DNA of 16,427 nt from Caldipriscus sp964426895 (GTDB lineage: Bacteria > Hydrothermota > Hydrothermia > LBFQ01): NCBI GenBank assembly GCA_964426895.1, contig CAYRSH010000035.1, positions 1-16,427 of the forward strand, given 5' to 3'. A program made the position numbers and the translations under genes. Below the pieces are notes generated by a model. That model was not told the origin of the DNA. It saw only the letters and a list, made by a program, of their open reading frames with translations, and made no database searches. Shown in pieces: positions 1-7,982 of the stretch; within the stretch, counting starts at the first letter, position 1; every line of letters begins with the position of its first letter.

Positions 1-55
1 TACACCCCGCAAAAACCAAGAAAAGGGCAAAAACAAAGAATGCCAACCTTTTCAT
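1..55 (-). CDS. Lipoprotein, N-terminus only (runs off window)
   Basis: The minus strand opens with ATG at 55-53 and reads MKRLAFFVFALFLVFAGC before the window ends. This is a complete lipoprotein signal: a Lys-Arg n-region, a hydrophobic core rich in Phe/Leu/Val, and a lipobox-like Phe-Ala-Gly-Cys with the lipidated Cys as residue 18. The protein should be exported by Sec and anchored in a membrane through a lipid on that Cys. The mature part lies outside the window, so no function can be given. A TATAAT box at 71-66 on the same strand lies 10 nt upstream of the ATG, which supports this start. It is transcribed divergently from the TonB-dependent receptor gene; a substrate-binding lipoprotein partner of that receptor is possible but only inferred. 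Confidence 0.72.
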   Translation of the reverse strand, partial: MKRLAFFVFALFLVFAGC

Positions 56-65
56 AGGGATATGA

Positions 66-71
66 ATTATA
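66..71 (-). promoter_or_regulatory. -10 box for the lipoprotein gene
   Basis: A perfect TATAAT on the minus strand ends 10 nt before the ATG at 55. No convincing -35 hexamer is visible. The predicted transcription start lies only a few nucleotides before the start codon, so the mRNA should be nearly leaderless. Confidence 0.5.
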
Positions 72-99
72 AAGCTTCAGAAACAATAAACCGCCCTTT

Positions 100-105
100 T
101 ATAAT
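100..105 (+). promoter_or_regulatory. -10 box for the TonB-dependent receptor gene
   Basis: TATAAT ends 8 nt before the ATG at 114, and a weak TTCAGA at 76-81 could be the -35 with 18-nt spacing. The predicted start of transcription falls at or next to the A of the start codon, and no Shine-Dalgarno sequence is present. Together with the minus-strand box at 66-71 it forms a compact divergent promoter pair. Confidence 0.5.
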
Positions 106-113
106 ACCCACTT

Positions 114-1715
114 ATGTTTTGGATAGACACGGTAATGGCAATAAGCCCTTTTCATATATATGCCGTTTCCGTATCAAATGCCGACCCTATATACTCCCTC
201 AATTCACTACCCTCGGTTTATCTCATAGAAAGGGGACCCTTCGGAATTCAGGCGGATATATCCCTTAGGGGTTTGAGTTTTAACCAAACGAGGATTTTAT
301 ATAACGGAATACCCCTTTACGACCCGCAAACGGGCCATCATAACACAAACCTACCCCTTACCGAAATGGACATATTGGGCTTTGGGTTGGTTTCATCCTT
401 CTATTCCGGATTTGCAAACCTCCCGGGGATAAATATAATGCCTTCAAATGTCTCGTGTGGAATCTTGAGGATTGGGGGAAGGGGGTATGTAAAGGGTGTT
501 GGCAAGTTTTCCTATCAAAACAATACGCTTTCCTTTGAGGGTTTTAGATGGGATGGTTATGTCTTTGATTATGAGAACAAAAAATATTTCAATCCCGCAA
601 ATTCCGTAGCATTGTTCCTTTCAAGAAAAGATGGGGATTTTGATGTATTCGCGGGTTATAGGTATAACTCCTTCTCGGCAAAGGGATTTTACCTGCCTCC
701 AACTTTTGAGTCAAATGAAACCACACAGGTTGCCCTTTTGGGTGGGAGTTTTAAAGGGTTAAAGTTGTTTGCTAGATGGCACCAAGACCAATTTAATTGG
801 GGAACCGGTAGAAACTTGCACAACACTTTGAATTCCGGTGGGGAGTTTTTCCATAAAATTGGGTTTGTTGAAATAAAAATCGGGGGGAATGCGGAGTATA
901 TAAAAAGTTCAATAGTTAAAAGGGCTACGGGTAGTAGGGATACGATGAGGTATTACGCCTTTATATTCCCCTCCCTTATTTCAAACGGATACGACTGGGT
1001 TATGAAGGGTGGTTTAAAGGTTTCGTACGATAACTTTTCCGGAAAATTGGGATATGAACCCTATGTTTTCGGGGTTTATAGGTGGTTTTCATTGAACGCT
1101 TATTATTCCCGCAGATTACCGGATTTCACGGAATTGTTTTATTCCGATCCAAAGAACTATGGGAATAAGAATTTAAAACCCGAGAGGGTTTTGGGTTTTG
1201 ACCTTGGAGTTGATGCGGATTTTGGGATTTTTAAGGTTTATGCCATAAGGTTTTACGATAGGATTGATTGGGTTAAAAGGGATAATAAGTACTTTGCGGA
1301 AAACATACAAACACACAATATATACGGGTTTGAAGTCTTCTCACCGGTTTATTACTTAGGGCCTATAACCCTAAACCTTTCATTCTCCGCCATTTATCCG
1401 GATGTAAAAGAAGCGGGAAAATACACCCCATCTTTCCCGAGGTATAGGTTCTCCCTCCTAACAAATATTGTTAGCCTTAGGGTTGAGAACGATACAACAC
1501 AATACGATTACTTCGGTTATAAAGCCAATTTGGGTGTATTCTTGGATTTAAACCTTAACATAGTGGGCTTTAATGGGGATTATACGACCCAGTTCAACTG
1601 CGGTATAAGGAATGTTTTGGGTGTAAGGCCTATGATAACATCATATATGCAAGGCTTGGGAAGATGGTATTATTGCGAATATAGGCACTTTTTTAAACCC
1701 TCAACCACCCTATAA
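114..1715 (+). CDS. TonB-dependent outer-membrane receptor, short plug
   Basis: 533 aa, predicted to be a ligand-gated outer-membrane barrel. The plug signature is near the N-terminus: the segment from about residue 43 contains QADISLRGLSFNQTR, then a Gly-Ile-Pro-Leu-Tyr element and DPQTGHHN around residues 70-77, a hallmark of TonB-dependent receptor plugs. The remaining ~430 residues alternate hydrophobic/aromatic and polar residues as transmembrane beta strands do, with Tyr/Phe-rich ends. At 533 aa it is shorter than most family members. No TonB box or carboxypeptidase-like leader is seen, and the usual Gly-rich end of the plug looks degenerate. The hydrophobic N-terminus could act as a signal peptide but lacks a typical basic n-region. 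ATG 114 is chosen because of the -10 box 8 nt upstream; an in-frame ATG at 135 is an alternative. The substrate is unknown. The 3' end overlaps the convergent aminotransferase gene by 46 nt. Confidence 0.8.
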   Translation: MFWIDTVMAISPFHIYAVSVSNADPIYSLNSLPSVYLIERGPFGIQADISLRGLSFNQTRILYNGIPLYDPQTGHHNTNLPLTEMDILGFGLVSSFYSGFANLPGINIMPSNVSCGILRIGGRGYVKGVGKFSYQNNTLSFEGFRWDGYVFDYENKKYFNPANSVALFLSRKDGDFDVFAGYRYNSFSAKGFYLPPTFESNETTQVALLGGSFKGLKLFARWHQDQFNWGTGRNLHNTLNSGGEFFHKIGFVEIKIGGNAEYIKSSIVKRATGSRDTMRYYAFIFPSLISNGYDWVMKGGLKVSYDNFSGKLGYEPYVFGVYRWFSLNAYYSRRLPDFTELFYSDPKNYGNKNLKPERVLGFDLGVDADFGIFKVYAIRFYDRIDWVKRDNKYFAENIQTHNIYGFEVFSPVYYLGPITLNLSFSAIYPDVKEAGKYTPSFPRYRFSLLTNIVSLRVENDTTQYDYFGYKANLGVFLDLNLNIVGFNGDYTTQFNCGIRNVLGVRPMITSYMQGLGRWYYCEYRHFFKPSTTL

Positions 1716-2797
1716 ACCCCCTCCTCACCCATATCCCCCCATAGGGGCAATGTTAATGTCCTTTCGGAGTACTCTTCGGTTTTTTCAAGTTTTTGACCCT
1801 CATAATAAAAAGAGAACCTATGTATGGAGGGATAATGCACACTCGTCCCTATGCCTATATCCGCCATTTTTTCCGCAATTTTATCCCTGTTGATACCCTT
1901 GGGTAAAAGTATGGGAAATATGTAATGGGAAGATCCCTCAACGGGTATGTTTTCAAAGGGTATGGTTATTTCGGGTATTTCTTCCCTTATAAGTTTTCTG
2001 TAAAGGGAAACGAGTTTCCGCCTTTTTTCGTTTTCTTTTTTGAGTTTCCTCAAATTCGCCAAACCTATTGCGGATTGTATTTCGGAAGGCCTTAAATTTA
2101 ATCCAATATCAACAACATCGTAAATCCTGTTTTTACCCTCTTTAAACCTCTCCCAAGAGGAAGATGTTAATCCATGCGACCTAAAAAGTTTTGCCCTTTC
2201 GTACAGTTCCCCGTCGTTTGTCAAAAGATATCCACCTTCACCCGTTGATAGGTTTTTATTTGCGAAGGTACTAAAAACACCTACACTTCCCCATGTCCCC
2301 GCAAACCTATCTTTATAAACCGCCCCGTGGGCATGCGAGGCATCCTCTACGAGAATAAGTCCCTTTCTATCGCATAAATCCTTAATCTCATCAATGAAAA
2401 GCGAATAACCGGCATAATTAACATAGACGACGGCGCAAACATCGGGATTTAAAACCCTCTCAACCGTTTCCGCAGAAATCAAAGGGATTTCCAAGGAATG
2501 TATATCCGCAAAAACGGGTTTTATCCCGAGGAATCTTAAAGCATTTGCCGTGGCAACAAATGTTAAAGAGGGTAAAACGACCTCCCCCTTTAAACCCAAG
2601 GAGTAATATGCGGATAAAAGGGCAGATGTTCCGTTATTAAAGGATAAGGCATATTTAACACTGTAAAACCTTGCCAACTCCCGCTCGTATTCCTCGGTTT
2701 TAGGACCCATTGAAACCCATTTACTTTTTAATACCCCTAAAACCTCCCTTTCTTCATCCTCATCCCAGTTTAGTTCAAAGAGGGGAATTTTATCCAT
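1670..2797 (-). CDS. DegT/DnrJ/EryC1-family PLP aminotransferase
   Basis: About 375 aa, full length for a fold-type I PLP enzyme of the DegT/DnrJ/EryC1/StrS family, which transfers an amino group from glutamate or glutamine to keto-sugars. Numbering from the GTG at 2800, the N-terminal substrate-loop motif ends in SKWVSMGPKTEEYE (25-38), the phosphate-binding NNGTSAL is at 55-61, EDASHAHGA is at 152-160 with the Asp expected to contact the PLP nitrogen, and the Schiff-base lysine lies in ANKNLSTGEGG at about 182. The start is ATG at 2797, sharing its A with the thiL TGA; a GTG one codon upstream is also possible. It is the last gene of the foldase-thiL operon. No sugar nucleotide genes are nearby, so its substrate (surface-glycan amino sugar or other) is unknown. 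Confidence 0.88.
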   Translation of the reverse strand: MDKIPLFELNWDEDEEREVLGVLKSKWVSMGPKTEEYERELARFYSVKYALSFNNGTSALLSAYYSLGLKGEVVLPSLTFVATANALRFLGIKPVFADIHSLEIPLISAETVERVLNPDVCAVVYVNYAGYSLFIDEIKDLCDRKGLILVEDASHAHGAVYKDRFAGTWGSVGVFSTFANKNLSTGEGGYLLTNDGELYERAKLFRSHGLTSSSWERFKEGKNRIYDVVDIGLNLRPSEIQSAIGLANLRKLKKENEKRRKLVSLYRKLIREEIPEITIPFENIPVEGSSHYIFPILLPKGINRDKIAEKMADIGIGTSVHYPSIHRFSFYYEGQKLEKTEEYSERTLTLPLWGDMGEEGVYRVVEGLKKCLYSQ

Positions 2798-3753
2798 CAC
2801 TTAAAGTGTTGCCAACCCAAGGGCTGAATCCTGTTTCCGGATGTATCAAAAACTCCGATCTCACCGAGTTTTACTTCACCTATCGGTATAAACTTCAAAT
2901 CTTCCATAATTTTACCGTATTCCTTTGGGACGGTTAAAACGAGTTCATATTCTTCCCCGCTTGAAAGCGCCACCTCATAGGGGTCTTTTTTAAGATTCTC
3001 CGCAACATACTTAACGGAATCCTTAATGGGAATTGCGTTCAAATCAATAAATATACTAACCTCAGAAGATTTGGCCAATCTCCAAAGGTCAATGGCCAAA
3101 CCATCGGATATATCAATGGCGGAATGAACTTCTATCCCTTCGGATTTTATCCTCATAACTTCCTTCAATTTCGGTTCTGGATTGGCAAATTTTAACCTCG
3201 TTTCCCTAAACCACCACTCATAACCCTTTGCGTTCAACTTTTCAAGCATTAAAAAGGATTTAACCCTACCCACATCACCCGTTATAAAAACCAAATCCCC
3301 ATCCCGAGCCCCGTCCCTCCTCCAAGCCCTACCCCTACTAACCTCACCCAAAACCGTAAATGTTAAAGCGAAATTTTCCCCTTTGGTAATATTACCGCCA
3401 AGAAGATCCACGCAATATTCCTTTAAAAGGTAGTTAAACCCCCTGTAAATCTCTTTGAGTTTCCCAACACCGTCTTGCGGAACTTGGGCGTTTATCAAAA
3501 CCCCCAAAGGTTCCCCGCCCATAGCCGCTATATCGGATAAAGCCGCCGCTAAGCCCCTATGTCCTATCTCCTCCGGCCTCAAAAGGGAGAATGTAAAGTG
3601 TATCCCTTCAACTATACTGTCAACGGTTATTAAAAGTTCTTTTGCCACATTCTCCCTTATTACGGCACAATCATCACCAACACCCACCACAACCCTTGGA
3701 CTGTACTCCCTATAAGGGGATACGAGTTCTTCTATTATATGGTCCTCCGTCAT
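2797..3753 (-). CDS. thiL: Thiamine-monophosphate kinase
   Basis: 318 aa, the usual ThiL length. ThiL phosphorylates thiamine monophosphate with ATP to give thiamine diphosphate, the active cofactor, in the cytoplasm. It belongs to the PurM/AIR-synthase-like ATP-binding fold. Motifs in order: GDDCA at 26-30, Asp45 followed by EGIHF (49-53), SDIAAMGG (73-80), GGNI (119-122), DGDLVFITGDVG (151-162), Pro-Glu-Pro at 192-194, DISDGLAIDL (214-223) and GEEYEL (266-271; the family usually has Gly-Gly-Glu-Asp-Tyr-Glu-Leu). It ends in the typical GWQHF (313-317). Its ATG overlaps the TGA of the upstream foldase gene in an ATGA junction, which implies translational coupling. Assignment is by motif order; I am confident. 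Confidence 0.94.
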   Translation of the reverse strand: MTEDHIIEELVSPYREYSPRVVVGVGDDCAVIRENVAKELLITVDSIVEGIHFTFSLLRPEEIGHRGLAAALSDIAAMGGEPLGVLINAQVPQDGVGKLKEIYRGFNYLLKEYCVDLLGGNITKGENFALTFTVLGEVSRGRAWRRDGARDGDLVFITGDVGRVKSFLMLEKLNAKGYEWWFRETRLKFANPEPKLKEVMRIKSEGIEVHSAIDISDGLAIDLWRLAKSSEVSIFIDLNAIPIKDSVKYVAENLKKDPYEVALSSGEEYELVLTVPKEYGKIMEDLKFIPIGEVKLGEIGVFDTSGNRIQPLGWQHFK

Positions 3754-5840
3754 TTTTCGCCTTTTTCTTCTCCAACCTTTTCTTCCGGTTTCTTAAACTT
3801 TTCCTCAAACACCACAATGTGATAATTCTTCTTTAAGTCTTCCAAAACGCTTTCGTACAACTTCTTTTCCTTCTCATACCTCAACTTGTCCTTTATATAA
3901 GCCTCAACATCGGTAAAGGGTTTAATGCTTTCCTTCGTTTTCTCAAAAACCCTATATACCGCCCAATTCCCATCATTAAGTTTTCCTATATACCACCTTT
4001 TTAGGGGTTTTTCCCAAGCCTCCTTGAAGAAATCGGGTTCCCTATCTTCGGTTATAAACGCAAACCCACCGGCCGCGGACTCCCCAGTGTAAATTGATAC
4101 CTTTTGAACGAATTCCCTGAGTTTCTTATCGTTTTTGATACCGTCTACCCTTCTCAAAACCTTTAAAGCCGAATCTTTGGTCGGAACCACTATCCTTTGA
4201 ACCCTTATCCTCGCCGGGTCTTTAAACTCCTTATCCTTGTTCTTCTCATAATATTCCTTCACCTCTTTGTCGGAAACGGATACTTTGCTTTTAACCAAAA
4301 CATCGTATAACTGCAATAGCATGGCATCCCTGTAAGATTCCCATAGCCTCTTGAATATGGGATAATGCAGGTAATACCTTCTAAATTCCGCCTCAGATGT
4401 TTCAAGAATCTCTTGAAGCATAACATCGTTTAAGAGTTGGTACGCCCCCTCGGTTGTTAGATAATAGGACCTATACCTCCTGGGCATTTTGTTGAGCCTA
4501 TCCCCAAAATCTTCCTTTGTTATCACCTTGTTGAGTTTTGTTATTACCGCCATGGTATCCGGGAACTTTTCAAGTACCTTCTTCTCCTCTTCCGTTAAAA
4601 TCCCCGCCTCTTCTTCACCCTCCCTTTCCCCTTCAAACTTGGCCTTTTCTGTGGTATCGGGTTTTATGAAAACCTTTACCCCATAAAATTCCCTTAACCT
4701 CTGTTTCTCCTTTTCAAACAATTCCTTTTCCTTTTGCCCTTCAACGGCACCTTTAACTATGGTCTTAACCTCATCAAAAGACCTTATCCTATCCGGCTCT
4801 TTTTCATCCACCCTTATAACCATCCAAAGCGTATCCTTCTTATACACAAAAACGCTCCCCGTATCCTTCTGATAAGCCTCGTTAAACAGATCCTTGTAAG
4901 CCTCGTATGTATCATAAATCGTTAATTTCCCTCCCCTCTGGCCTTCATACTTGTCAATTGACAGTTCCTTGGCCAAAGAGTCTATCTTTTGACCGGATTT
5001 TACCAAGTTATAAACCTCATAGGCCTTTGCGCTATCTTTTAGTATAACCCTACTCAACTCAACCCTTGCGGGAACCCTGTATTCCGATTTGTGTTCGTTA
5101 TAATAAGCCAAGAGTTCTTGCTCCGTAGCGGTTGCCTTGGCCTTTATGGCATATTGGTAATACGCCTGCCTTAAAGCGTTTATCCTATCAATTTCAATTT
5201 TTTCCCTAACCTTTTGTGCGGTATCAAGCTTTAACTTTTCCGCCTCCCTAAGGGCGACCACTTCTATCGCAAGCCTTTCCGCTATTTGCTTCCTACCCTC
5301 GGGTGTATCAAATTGGCTTCTGTTAAAAGGTGGTATCTGTTCTATCGCGTAATCCACCATCATGGAAGTTATATATCCACCATCAAATACCGCAACCGTA
5401 TCCGGGAAATTCCTCCTAAACATCTCCTCAACGGCCTGCGAGGCGTCTTCAAAGTACTTTCCGTTTGGGAAATTAACCGCCAAAAACTCGTATAACTTCC
5501 CCGCCTCGGCGTAATTGCCCGAAAGTTCAAGCAGCAAAGCCTTTCTATACAATACTTCCTGTGCAGCAGGGGATTTTTCCTTAACCTTAACTTTATCCAC
5601 AAATCCCTTTGCCTTTGCGTAATCCCTAAACCTGTAAAGATAAACATCCGCCGTTAATAGGTTTCCCCAATATTTATCACCCGAGGACTGGAAGGTGTTT
5701 ATTGCACCGTTATAATCCCCTTTGAGCTCCTGCAATAGTCCTTTTACCAAACCTTCATTTTGCAAATACCCTTCTTCTACGAATTTCCCCGCACAGGAAA
5801 TAACGCTTAAAACGCCTAAACTCACAAGAAGCCTTTTCAT
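3750..5840 (-). CDS. Lipoprotein foldase: TPR region plus two SurA/parvulin-like units
   Basis: 696 aa. A lipoprotein signal (MKRLLVSLGVLSVISC, lipidation at Cys16) directs it to the periplasmic face of a membrane. Residues ~35-140 are helical and TPR-like (ELKGDYNGAINTF; LELSGNYAEAGKLYEFLA). Two ~275-residue units follow, opening with FPDTVAV (145) and FPDTMAV (426). Each has a long SurA-like helical part and a parvulin-like domain beginning PARVELSRVIL (257) or PARIRVQRIVV (542), with a conserved Gly-Gly (303-304; 591-592) and a final strand (WMVIRVDEKEPD; WAVYRVFEKTKE). It is probably a peptidyl-prolyl isomerase or chaperone helping outer-membrane or secreted proteins fold. Whether either domain is catalytic cannot be told by eye. 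It heads the operon with thiL and the aminotransferase. The charged C-terminus (Glu/Lys) is likely disordered. Confidence 0.82.
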   Translation of the reverse strand: MKRLLVSLGVLSVISCAGKFVEEGYLQNEGLVKGLLQELKGDYNGAINTFQSSGDKYWGNLLTADVYLYRFRDYAKAKGFVDKVKVKEKSPAAQEVLYRKALLLELSGNYAEAGKLYEFLAVNFPNGKYFEDASQAVEEMFRRNFPDTVAVFDGGYITSMMVDYAIEQIPPFNRSQFDTPEGRKQIAERLAIEVVALREAEKLKLDTAQKVREKIEIDRINALRQAYYQYAIKAKATATEQELLAYYNEHKSEYRVPARVELSRVILKDSAKAYEVYNLVKSGQKIDSLAKELSIDKYEGQRGGKLTIYDTYEAYKDLFNEAYQKDTGSVFVYKKDTLWMVIRVDEKEPDRIRSFDEVKTIVKGAVEGQKEKELFEKEKQRLREFYGVKVFIKPDTTEKAKFEGEREGEEEAGILTEEEKKVLEKFPDTMAVITKLNKVITKEDFGDRLNKMPRRYRSYYLTTEGAYQLLNDVMLQEILETSEAEFRRYYLHYPIFKRLWESYRDAMLLQLYDVLVKSKVSVSDKEVKEYYEKNKDKEFKDPARIRVQRIVVPTKDSALKVLRRVDGIKNDKKLREFVQKVSIYTGESAAGGFAFITEDREPDFFKEAWEKPLKRWYIGKLNDGNWAVYRVFEKTKESIKPFTDVEAYIKDKLRYEKEKKLYESVLEDLKKNYHIVVFEEKFKKPEEKVGEEKGEK

Positions 5841-5848
5841 AAGCGGGG

Positions 5849-5854
5849 ATTATA
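5849..5854 (-). promoter_or_regulatory. -10 box for the foldase-thiL-aminotransferase operon
   Basis: TATAAT on the minus strand ends 8 nt before the ATG at 5840. The gap reads CCCCGCTT and holds no Shine-Dalgarno sequence, so the transcript should begin at or beside the start codon. An AT-rich block further upstream (around 5868-5882) gives no clear -35. Confidence 0.5.
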
Positions 5855-5893
5855 TGCCCGTTTTGTTTTAAATTTTATAAAACCTTTCAGCCT

Positions 5894-5899
5894 TATAAT
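5894..5899 (+). promoter_or_regulatory. -10 box for the archease-purM operon
   Basis: TATAAT ends 7 nt before the ATG at 5907, the shortest gap in this window, so a leaderless mRNA is predicted. It is divergent from the minus-strand box at 5849-5854; the two -10 boxes are 39 nt apart and must share the AT-rich sequence between them. Confidence 0.55.
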
Positions 5900-5906
5900 T
5901 CCCGCA

Positions 5907-7538
5907 ATGAAACGGGTTTTCCCTTTTATTTTATTGCCTTTTCTCGCATCTCCAATACACGCCCAAAGGAAGGAAAGCGCAACCACCAAAAAACTGCCCT
6001 ACTCGGTGTGTTCTCCACCAGAAGTGTATTTAAAGGCGAGGATAGCGGTAAATCCCGCCGGTAAATATAGCCAAAATTTCCGTGGAAATCTAACCACCTA
6101 CCTGCCCGTAATAATAAAAAAGGCGCAGGATTATTTCGCGAATGTTGATGGTAGTTCCATAAAAATAGTGGGTTCGGGTTGGACGGAAACCCCTTTTGGA
6201 ACATTTTCAAAACTAATAAACGATTCGCTAACCGCGGCCTTACACAAGGACGACACGGCATATGCAGGGGTCCCTTACTTGGTTGATATACTGATAGGGG
6301 AAGATTCCTACGGATTGGTGGGTAAGATTTGGCTTATAAACCTTGAAAGCGAAACCGTATATGAGACATTTTCTTATAGAATACCATCAACGGCCGTAAA
6401 AGATGTGCTACAATCAATAGTTCTAATAACCAATAAATTAACGGAGAAAATGGGGTCAATCCTAACAAGGATAGCCACAAAGGAAACCATGATTATGTAT
6501 TCGGTTCAGGTGGTTGATGAGGCGGACATCTCTCAGGATAGGTTTGTGGCCATAAGGTTTTCATCAATGAATAACTCCGAGGGTAAAAGTTTGTTTGATA
6601 TACTCGGCAAAAAGGCCGGGGTGGCCATTCGCTTAACCGGAAATTCAAAGGGGAGAATAACGAGTGGTGAGAATATTGGCGATGGTTGGCATATTATAAG
6701 GGGTCAAAACCCCGTTGTTTTATACCAACCCCCTGATTGCGATGTTTTTAACCAGCAAAACCCAATAGATGTATCCTTTGAAGTTGCGGCGGTATGTCCA
6801 AGGGATAATAAAACTTTACCGGGTGTAAAACCCACATTATCATCGGGTAAAACGGCCTTTAAGGTTAAGGCACCTTATGCTTGGAGTGTTTCCTCAACGG
6901 TAAGCGTTTCATCGGAACACAGCAATGTTAAATACGAATTAAACTATATTCTGCATTCAAAGTTTGCTTGTAGGAATTTCATAGACTTTAACTCTAAATT
7001 CTCCCAAACATTTGGTTTATCCGGAGAAGATGTTTTGTTCGTATCGGACAACTTCCTAAAAAACAAGAAAATAGGGCAGACGGATAAGGGCAAGATTACT
7101 TCGGCAAAATATAGCGACTGTGGGGTTTTGGATCCATGGAACTTAAAAGACCCTTCAATTGATACGGTGTTTATGGCCGCATACGCCGTGGGTAAAACGC
7201 CGGATGTAACACTAAGATATTACATAAACGGAGGTGTAATGACGAGTAGTGTGGGTAGTGAGAATACCATCTTTGACCTCTTGGGTATGAGGGTTGTGGG
7301 AGGTGATAGGGTGAGGTTTTCGGATGTACCGGTGTATATAAACGATCCGCTGGTGTTAAGGGGTGGGAATCAAACGATATTGTCGTTTAAACCCTTCTCC
7401 GCCAATATGACGGTTACGACAACCTTTACAAATTCGGGTTGTGGTAATGAAAACCTGAGCATAACCGTTCAAAGCACATTTAAGCCCATAATAGAGTGTG
7501 ATTGCGTTGCGCATAAGTTTGCGGAGGAAAAGAAATAA
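5907..7538 (+). CDS. Secreted cysteine-rich protein of unknown function
   Basis: 543 aa, not recognised. A Sec signal peptide is clear (MKRVFPFILLPFLASPIHA, probable cleavage after Ala19 before Gln), with no lipobox and no later membrane segment, so the product is periplasmic or secreted. Residues ~45-175 alternate helix and strand: PYLVDILIGEDSYGLVGKI, then a Leu-rich helix with Leu-Thr-Glu-Lys. This resembles the fold pattern of CsgG/LpoB/TolB-N-like envelope domains, but I see no diagnostic motif. The C-terminal two thirds are beta-rich, Ser/Thr/Asn-rich and carry 8 cysteines in all, including Cys-Asp-Cys near the end, which suggests disulfides or metal binding. It leads a plus-strand operon, 18 nt before archease, and has its own -10 box. 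Its exported location contrasts with its cytosolic neighbours archease and PurM. Confidence 0.78.
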   Translation: MKRVFPFILLPFLASPIHAQRKESATTKKLPYSVCSPPEVYLKARIAVNPAGKYSQNFRGNLTTYLPVIIKKAQDYFANVDGSSIKIVGSGWTETPFGTFSKLINDSLTAALHKDDTAYAGVPYLVDILIGEDSYGLVGKIWLINLESETVYETFSYRIPSTAVKDVLQSIVLITNKLTEKMGSILTRIATKETMIMYSVQVVDEADISQDRFVAIRFSSMNNSEGKSLFDILGKKAGVAIRLTGNSKGRITSGENIGDGWHIIRGQNPVVLYQPPDCDVFNQQNPIDVSFEVAAVCPRDNKTLPGVKPTLSSGKTAFKVKAPYAWSVSSTVSVSSEHSNVKYELNYILHSKFACRNFIDFNSKFSQTFGLSGEDVLFVSDNFLKNKKIGQTDKGKITSAKYSDCGVLDPWNLKDPSIDTVFMAAYAVGKTPDVTLRYYINGGVMTSSVGSENTIFDLLGMRVVGGDRVRFSDVPVYINDPLVLRGGNQTILSFKPFSANMTVTTTFTNSGCGNENLSITVQSTFKPIIECDCVAHKFAEEKK

Positions 7539-7544
7539 ACAAAA

Positions 7545-7551
7545 AGGAGGT
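7545..7551 (+). promoter_or_regulatory. Shine-Dalgarno for archease
   Basis: AGGAGGT five nt before ATG 7557, a near-perfect match to the anti-SD. It fixes the start of archease and contrasts with the SD-less starts of operon-leading genes in this window. Confidence 0.8.
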
Positions 7552-7556
7552 GTATT

Positions 7557-7982
7557 ATGGCGTATAAACCGATTTCACATACATCGGAAATAGGTTTTGA
7601 GGTGAGTTCTATGGATTTGGCAAAACTTTTTATTGAGTGTGCGAGGGCTATGTTTAGGGAAATGCTTGGAAGTCTGTACGGTATCAAGATCTTGCAGGAG
7701 AAAAAGGTGCATCTTGAAGGGGAAGACCTTGAAGATTTATTACACAAGTGGCTTTCCCATTTACTTTACGAGTTTGAAACCTCAAAGATGATATACAGGC
7801 AGTTTAAGGTTAATATAAACTTTGAGGATGACAAGTTCAAACTCGACGCCACCATCGGGGGAGAGCCCTTTGATCCAAACAAACATACAATAAGGAAAGC
7901 CCTTAAAGGGGTAACCCGGCACAAACTCCATGTTGAGAGGGAAAGGGGTATATGGAGGGCATCGGTGATAATAGATGTATAA
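7557..7982 (+). CDS. Archease (RtcB RNA-ligase activator)
   Basis: 141 aa, the usual archease length. Archease speeds guanylylation and turnover of the RNA ligase RtcB, which joins 2',3'-cyclic phosphate and 5'-OH RNA ends in tRNA splicing and RNA repair; it acts in the cytoplasm. Seen here: the N-terminal ISHTSEIGFEV, matching the family His-Thr-Ala-Asp-Ile-Gly element with Glu11 in place of the Asp I would expect; a central Phe-Glu-Asp-Asp-Lys-Phe strand; GGEPFDPNKHTI; and the C-terminal ALKGVTRHKLHVER then VIIDV, whose Asp140 is a likely metal ligand. The SD and start are clear. It sits in an operon between an exported protein and purM, and no rtcB is in the window. The 3' end overlaps purM by 31 nt. 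Confidence 0.87.
   Translation: MAYKPISHTSEIGFEVSSMDLAKLFIECARAMFREMLGSLYGIKILQEKKVHLEGEDLEDLLHKWLSHLLYEFETSKMIYRQFKVNINFEDDKFKLDATIGGEPFDPNKHTIRKALKGVTRHKLHVERERGIWRASVIIDV

Noticed and set aside
2700..2800. A sugar-nucleotide or O-antigen cluster around the DegT-type aminotransferase
   Set aside because: No glycosyltransferase, epimerase or nucleotidyltransferase gene is in the window; the operon partners are thiL and a foldase.
3455..3836. Plus-strand open frames opposite thiL and the foldase C-terminus
   Set aside because: Pro/Ser/His-rich translations typical of antisense shadows; thiL motifs in this segment are unambiguous.
5369..5647. 92-codon open frame on the minus strand inside the foldase gene
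   Set aside because: It lies on the same strand in another frame of a well-supported gene with clear repeats, has Arg-rich composition unlike the genome's proteins and has no SD or -10 box.
5841..5906. An operator palindrome between the divergent promoters
   Set aside because: The AT-rich block TTTTAAATTTTATAAAA is suggestive but is simple-sequence AT and not a clear dyad; the -10 boxes explain the region.
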